Assembly: GCA_016235595.1 (NCBI GenBank)
Contig: JACRJX010000015.1
Location: 248,001-312,000 of the forward strand
Length of the DNA stretch: 64,000 bases
Direction: 5' to 3'
Origin: Verrucomicrobiota bacterium
GTDB taxonomy: Bacteria; Verrucomicrobiota; Verrucomicrobiia; CAIQCK01
Positions 60,159 to 64,000 of the stretch are shown piece after piece. Within the stretch, counting starts at the first letter, position 1. Every line of letters begins with the position of its first letter. The notes under the pieces are model-generated. The model did not search any database. It had not been told where the DNA came from and worked only from the letters and a program-made list of their open reading frames with translations. The translations under genes and the position numbers were made by a program.

Positions 60159-63100
60159 ATGAACTACACAATCAAGCTGTTTCTCTTTTGCGCCTTCACG
60201 TCTGCATCCCAATGCATCAGCGCAAATCCAATCGACACCGGTTCGTTTGAGGCGTGGCAACGGCACCGGGATGCAATGGTCTCCGAGTCATCGCTTGTGC
60301 GCTGTTACACGTTCGAGGATGTCCGCGCTGGGGATGGTCCCGTAGCGAATATTGCGGGCGAGAAAACCGCGCCGCTGAACTTCAAGCTCCAGCAAAAAGC
60401 CGGCGCGCCGGCGGAGCAACTGCGTGTTGTTGAAGGCCGCTGGCCGCAGAAGAAGGCCGTCCGGCTCGACCAGGGCTATCTCGCGACGGAGCCGTTCGCA
60501 GTGGCGAAGAAGTCATTCACGGCGGCGGCTTGGGTGCGACTCAACGGTCCCGGCACGCATCGCGGCAACAACGAGTCCACCAACGGCACGTTGTTGTCCG
60601 CTGGCACCGGCTACTGGGACGGCTGGCGGCTGACGGTGAGTTATCCGTCCCGCACACTCGGGTTCGAGATCGGCCGGCCGAAACCGTCGCATTCGGTCGG
60701 CATTCATGCGAGCGCCGCGGTGTCCGACGGCGTGTGGCATCACATTGCTGTCACTTGGGATGGACGCGAGATGTGCATCTACGTGGACGGCATGCTCGCG
60801 GTTTCCGGTCCCTATGATGGCGAGTATACGCCGCCGCAGGGTGGGCAGTTCCGCATCGGCTTCGCCGGTCACGGTTTCGGCTCGGTCGTGCTCGACGTGG
60901 ACGAAGTTGCTATTCATGACCGTGCGCTGTCTGCCATGGAAATCCTGCGGGCTGTGGAGTTCTGCGGACCGCAGGCGTTGGGCGTGCGGCGGAATCTGGC
61001 GCGCGCATGTCGCGAACGAAAGGATTACGCAGGCGCGTGCAAACACTACCGCACGCTGCTGGAGTCGCCCGGTCTTGGCTCTCACGATCGGCTCAACGCG
61101 CTGTTTGACCTGGGTCATCTCTGTTGGCAGATGCGCGACCTCGCGGGCGCGCGGGCTGCGTTGGCGCAGGTTGTGGCAGCGAAAGACGCACCGGCGCATT
61201 GCCGGGGTGTGGCGCAATTGCGAATCGCCGGGAGTCACGCGCAGCAGAAGGATTATGCCGCCGCCAAAGCAGAACTTGCCAAGGTTGCCGCGATGGCTGA
61301 CGTGCCAGCACATTTCAAACGGGAAGCCGCCGAGCGAACAAAAGAGATCGAGCGCATCGAACAAGGCGAGCCGGCTCGCGATCCCGCCGCGTCACGCATG
61401 ACGCAGCCGAAATGGCCAATGCCCGCTGCCACTCTTTTCGTCTCGCCGAAGGGCGATGACAAGAATCCGGGAACCAAGGCGCAGCCGTTTGCCACGTTGG
61501 AGCGGGCACGGGATGAAATCCGCAAGTTGAAGAAAGGCGGGGTTACGGTCTGCATCCGCGGCGGTGAATATGCGATGAAGCAGACATTCAAGCTGACCGC
61601 CGAGGACTCCGGCACGGAGCAGGCGCCCATCATCTATTCTGCGTTCGACAAGGAAATGCCGCGGTTCACTGGCGGCGCTCGTATCGGCGGCTTCACGCGC
61701 GTCACGGATGCAGCCGTGTTGGCGCGGTTGCCGGAGGAATCGCGCGGCAAGGTCTGGCAGGCCGACCTGAAGGCGCAGGGCATCAGCGACTACAGCGCAT
61801 TCGAGTTGAAGGGCACCTACGGTGCCAGGCGGAGGCAGCCGATGATGGAGTTGTTCTTCGGAGGCAAAGCGATGGAAATCTCGCGCTGGCCGAACGACAG
61901 CTTCGTGATGACCGGCGAGGTGTCCGGTCCGGAAAAAGCCGATGTGCGCGGCCGACCGCATTCGGTTGGCGGGAAGTTCCTCTACGACGGCGACCGGCCC
62001 GTTCGCTGGAAGGACGAGAGTGATGCGTGGCTTTATGGCTACTGGTATCACGACTGGGCGGACTCCTATGAGAAGATCGCCTCGATTGACACCGCCCAGC
62101 GGCTTGTCACGCTCGCGCCGCCGCTGCATCATTACGGTTTCGCGAAGGGGCGGCGCTATTACGCGTTGAACTTGCTCTCGGAGATTGACCGGCCCGGTGA
62201 ATGGTATCTCGATCGCCAACGCGGTGTGCTCTACTTCTGGCCGCCGTCGAACCCGAATCGCACGGTGGTGGAAATCTCGATGTTCGCCTCGACGTTCGTG
62301 GAACTTGACGGTGTCGCGCACGTCGTATTTCGCGGGCTGACGTGGGAAACGGGCCGTGGCGATGGGTTGAGCATCAAGGGTGGCGAGCGCTGCCTGCTGG
62401 CGGGCTGCACAGTGCGCAATCTGGCTGGCGATGGGGTGGTGGTCGAGGGCGGCAAGGGCCACGGGCTTCTCGGCTGCGATGTCTACGGAATGGGTCGCGG
62501 CGGCCTGATCCTGCGCGGCGGCGACCGCAAGACACTGGCGCCCAGTGGGCATTTCGTCGAGAACTGCGATATTCACCATCTCTCGCGGATTGACCACACC
62601 TACACGCCTGCGGTGCTGGCCAACGGCGTCGGCATGCGCATCGCGCACAACGCGATGCACCACATCGGAAGCAGCGCCATGCGCGTCGAGGGCAACGATC
62701 ACCTCGTCGAGTTTAACGAAGTCTACAACGCAGTCCGCGAGAGTGATGACCAGGGCGGCGTGGACGTGTTCGGCAACCCGACCTTCCGCGGCAACGTCTA
62801 TCGCCACAACTATTTCCACGACATCGGCAGTGGCCGCTCGTGCGGTTCGGCTGGCATCCGGCTCGACGATGCCATCAGCGGCACGCTCATTTACGGCAAC
62901 GTTTTCTGGCGTTGCGCTGACGGCAACTTTGGTGGCGTGCAGATTCACGGTGGCAAGGACAACATCGTGGACAACAACCTCTTCGTAGACTGCAAACAAG
63001 CCATCAGTTTCTCGCCGTGGGGCCAGAAGCGTTGGGAGCAGTTCCTGGGCGAACCCATGGCCTCCGGCGCGTTGAAACAAGTGGACATCACGCAGCCGCC

Positions 63101-63416
63101 CTACAGTACGCGCTATCCTGAACTGGCCACGCTCCGCGAAAATGCCGACTCCAACCACATCTGGCGCAACCTCGCTGTCCGTTGCGGCAAGTTCGCTGTT
63201 CGCGACCGCGGTGTGAACGACTTCACGGGCAATCAGTCGGTCAGTGGCGATCCCGGTTTTGCGAACGCCTCAAAAGGTGATTTCCGTTTGAAACCATCCG
63301 CCGCCGCTGCCGCCGGCCTCGCGCCGATTCCGTTCGGCGAGATCGGCCTCTACCGTGACAGCCTCCGCCCGCAGTTGCCCGTGCGTTCCATCGACCGTGT
63401 GCGACGAGGACAGTAA
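60159..63416 (+). CDS. Large exported protein: LamG, TPR-like and parallel beta-helix domains
   Basis: The 1085-residue product starts at ATG 60159 with a Sec signal peptide (YTIKLFLFCAFTSASQCISA). Residues about 100-265 are a LamG-type sandwich (KKSFTAAAWVRLNG, WHHIAVTWDGREMCIYVDGML, VVLDVDEVAIHDRAL). Residues about 275-410 form helical TPR-like pairs (DYAGACKHYRTLLESPGLG, AGARAALAQVVAAKDAP). From about residue 422 (ATLFVSPKGDDKNPGTKAQPF) to about 980 there is a parallel beta helix, with GLSIKGGERCLLAGCTVRNLAGDGVVVEGG as a clear stretch. The TATL...GDDxNPGT start is shared with many exported beta-helix glycosidase-like proteins. It may bind and cleave a polysaccharide. The start follows the previous gene by 26 bases. 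Confidence 0.82.
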   Translation: MNYTIKLFLFCAFTSASQCISANPIDTGSFEAWQRHRDAMVSESSLVRCYTFEDVRAGDGPVANIAGEKTAPLNFKLQQKAGAPAEQLRVVEGRWPQKKAVRLDQGYLATEPFAVAKKSFTAAAWVRLNGPGTHRGNNESTNGTLLSAGTGYWDGWRLTVSYPSRTLGFEIGRPKPSHSVGIHASAAVSDGVWHHIAVTWDGREMCIYVDGMLAVSGPYDGEYTPPQGGQFRIGFAGHGFGSVVLDVDEVAIHDRALSAMEILRAVEFCGPQALGVRRNLARACRERKDYAGACKHYRTLLESPGLGSHDRLNALFDLGHLCWQMRDLAGARAALAQVVAAKDAPAHCRGVAQLRIAGSHAQQKDYAAAKAELAKVAAMADVPAHFKREAAERTKEIERIEQGEPARDPAASRMTQPKWPMPAATLFVSPKGDDKNPGTKAQPFATLERARDEIRKLKKGGVTVCIRGGEYAMKQTFKLTAEDSGTEQAPIIYSAFDKEMPRFTGGARIGGFTRVTDAAVLARLPEESRGKVWQADLKAQGISDYSAFELKGTYGARRRQPMMELFFGGKAMEISRWPNDSFVMTGEVSGPEKADVRGRPHSVGGKFLYDGDRPVRWKDESDAWLYGYWYHDWADSYEKIASIDTAQRLVTLAPPLHHYGFAKGRRYYALNLLSEIDRPGEWYLDRQRGVLYFWPPSNPNRTVVEISMFASTFVELDGVAHVVFRGLTWETGRGDGLSIKGGERCLLAGCTVRNLAGDGVVVEGGKGHGLLGCDVYGMGRGGLILRGGDRKTLAPSGHFVENCDIHHLSRIDHTYTPAVLANGVGMRIAHNAMHHIGSSAMRVEGNDHLVEFNEVYNAVRESDDQGGVDVFGNPTFRGNVYRHNYFHDIGSGRSCGSAGIRLDDAISGTLIYGNVFWRCADGNFGGVQIHGGKDNIVDNNLFVDCKQAISFSPWGQKRWEQFLGEPMASGALKQVDITQPPYSTRYPELATLRENADSNHIWRNLAVRCGKFAVRDRGVNDFTGNQSVSGDPGFANASKGDFRLKPSAAAAAGLAPIPFGEIGLYRDSLRPQLPVRSIDRVRRGQ

Positions 63417-63549
63417 CGGTCCGAGAACTGGAACCGGATCCTAACGCAGACGGGAAAGGTTCATGCAGCAGCCGTATCGGCACGATCATCGGTTGCGGGT
63501 ATTTGCGGACTTGAAAACGTCATCTCAAACCCGCTAGGGTCACGGCCAC

Positions 63550-64000
63550 ATGAGCGCTAAAGAGGATGCCGCTCAGTCTCAACTGCCTGCGGGGGCTGTT
63601 AATGACCCGCATCGATCCCTCATTCTGCTTCGGCGTCGGCTCGTGCTCGGCTTGTTTCTGGAGATTTGGCCGCGTTGGGCTACGGGCAGCCTGCTTGTCG
63701 CTGGTGTGGTGGTGGTCATCTGCCGTCTCTTGCTCATCGAGGCGGCTCACCTGTTGCCGTGGTTGTGGCTGGCCCCGTTGATGGCGGTGGTCCCGGCGGC
63801 AATCCAGTATCTGCGGCGCGCGTATCGGCCACATGAGGTCGCTGCGCTCGCTGACTCACTTGCTGGCGGACGCGGCTTGTTATTGTCCGTTATTGAGACC
63901 GGCGATCAACACTGGCGGGCGGCCGTGCCGCCACCTCGCCTGCGGTTGCTGTTGCGCCGGCCGCTGTCATCGTTGTTGCCGGCTGCGGTGTTCTTGTCTG
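63550..64000 (+). CDS. N-terminal part of a membrane protein gene cut by the window end
   Basis: An open frame from ATG 63550 (MSAKEDAAQSQLPAG) reaches the end of the window with no stop, giving at least 150 residues. It has a polar, Arg-rich N-terminal segment (LILLRRRLVLGLF), a first hydrophobic helix (GSLLVAGVVVVICRLLLI) and a second (LLPWLWLAPLMAVVPAAI). A cytoplasmic stretch with RPHEVAALADSLAGGRGLLLS and a Leu-rich segment follow. The pattern resembles the start of DUF4175-type membrane proteins, which have two helices then a region beginning with an Arg-x-x-E/D-x-x-A-L-x-D motif, but this is weak. It is 133 bases after the beta-helix protein on the same strand. Confidence 0.6.
   Translation, partial: MSAKEDAAQSQLPAGAVNDPHRSLILLRRRLVLGLFLEIWPRWATGSLLVAGVVVVICRLLLIEAAHLLPWLWLAPLMAVVPAAIQYLRRAYRPHEVAALADSLAGGRGLLLSVIETGDQHWRAAVPPPRLRLLLRRPLSSLLPAAVFLS

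Noticed and set aside
61392-63158. 588-codon open frame opposite the LamG/beta-helix gene
   Set aside because: Low-complexity and without motifs. The plus strand has a signal peptide and recognisable domains.

Overview
The window looks like chromosomal DNA from a high-GC member of the Verrucomicrobiota, perhaps a Pedosphaerales/Limisphaerales-type lineage. This is inferred from gene content: GH29, GH95, GH16 and GH51 enzymes, a DUF1080 protein, Tat-exported Gfo/Idh and isomerase-like proteins, large LamG/beta-helix proteins and an infC-rpmI-rplT-pheS operon. No marker gene was searched. There is no phage, no intact insertion sequence and no CRISPR array. One tRNA gene, tRNA-Phe, is present.

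Layout. 0-4.5 kb: an exported or anchored protein with a possible papain-like fold, a GH29 alpha-L-fucosidase, a GT2 glycosyltransferase and a NodB-type deacetylase. 4.5-11.5 kb: a pyruvate dehydrogenase operon on the minus strand (aceE, E2, lpd) divergent from citrate synthase. 11.5-14.5 kb: a TerC-family protein, a Sua5-type threonylcarbamoyl-AMP synthase and an alpha/beta hydrolase. 14.5-17 kb: leuA behind a leucine-codon attenuator, then nikR with an operator over its own promoter, then a REP-like hairpin. 17-22 kb: an MsbA-like ABC exporter, a GH95 fucosidase and a TVP38-family membrane protein. 22-25 kb: infC (apparent AUA start), rpmI, rplT and pheS. 25-34 kb: a surface-glycan cluster (GT39, GT2, a GT2-GT4 fusion, Fkp-type fucokinase/GDP-fucose pyrophosphorylase, GT4, WecG/TagA). 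34-38.5 kb: ispF, cysS, a transmembrane pseudokinase and a DUF1080 protein. 38.5-44.5 kb: a signalling operon of TonB-dependent receptor, YfiR-like protein, CHASE8-type hybrid histidine kinase and a receiver protein. 44.5-47 kb: an asparagine-synthetase-like protein without the N-terminal cysteine, then tRNA-Phe. 47-64 kb: carbohydrate genes, namely GH16, a Tat-exported fucose-isomerase-like protein, a leucine-rich-repeat protein, GH51, an SDR/DeoC/FGGY-kinase operon, and a Gfo/Idh plus two beta-helix proteins. The window ends inside a membrane-protein gene.

How the genes fit together. Two exported fucosidases can release L-fucose. The Fkp enzyme can turn free L-fucose into GDP-L-fucose, and six or more glycosyltransferases next to it could build a fucosylated surface glycan. 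The 47-63 kb genes suggest wider polysaccharide use. The best regulatory finding is a complete leucine attenuator upstream of leuA: a 24-residue leader peptide with four consecutive Leu codons, mutually exclusive hairpins, an intrinsic terminator and a promoter placed so that the leader peptide would be nearly leaderless. The infC AUA start and the nikR operator are two further clear regulatory features. Nothing here is demonstrably a wholly new system. The strongest candidates for something under-described are the leu attenuator, the receptor/YfiR/kinase operon, the cysteine-less synthetase, the pseudokinase and the exported isomerase-like protein.
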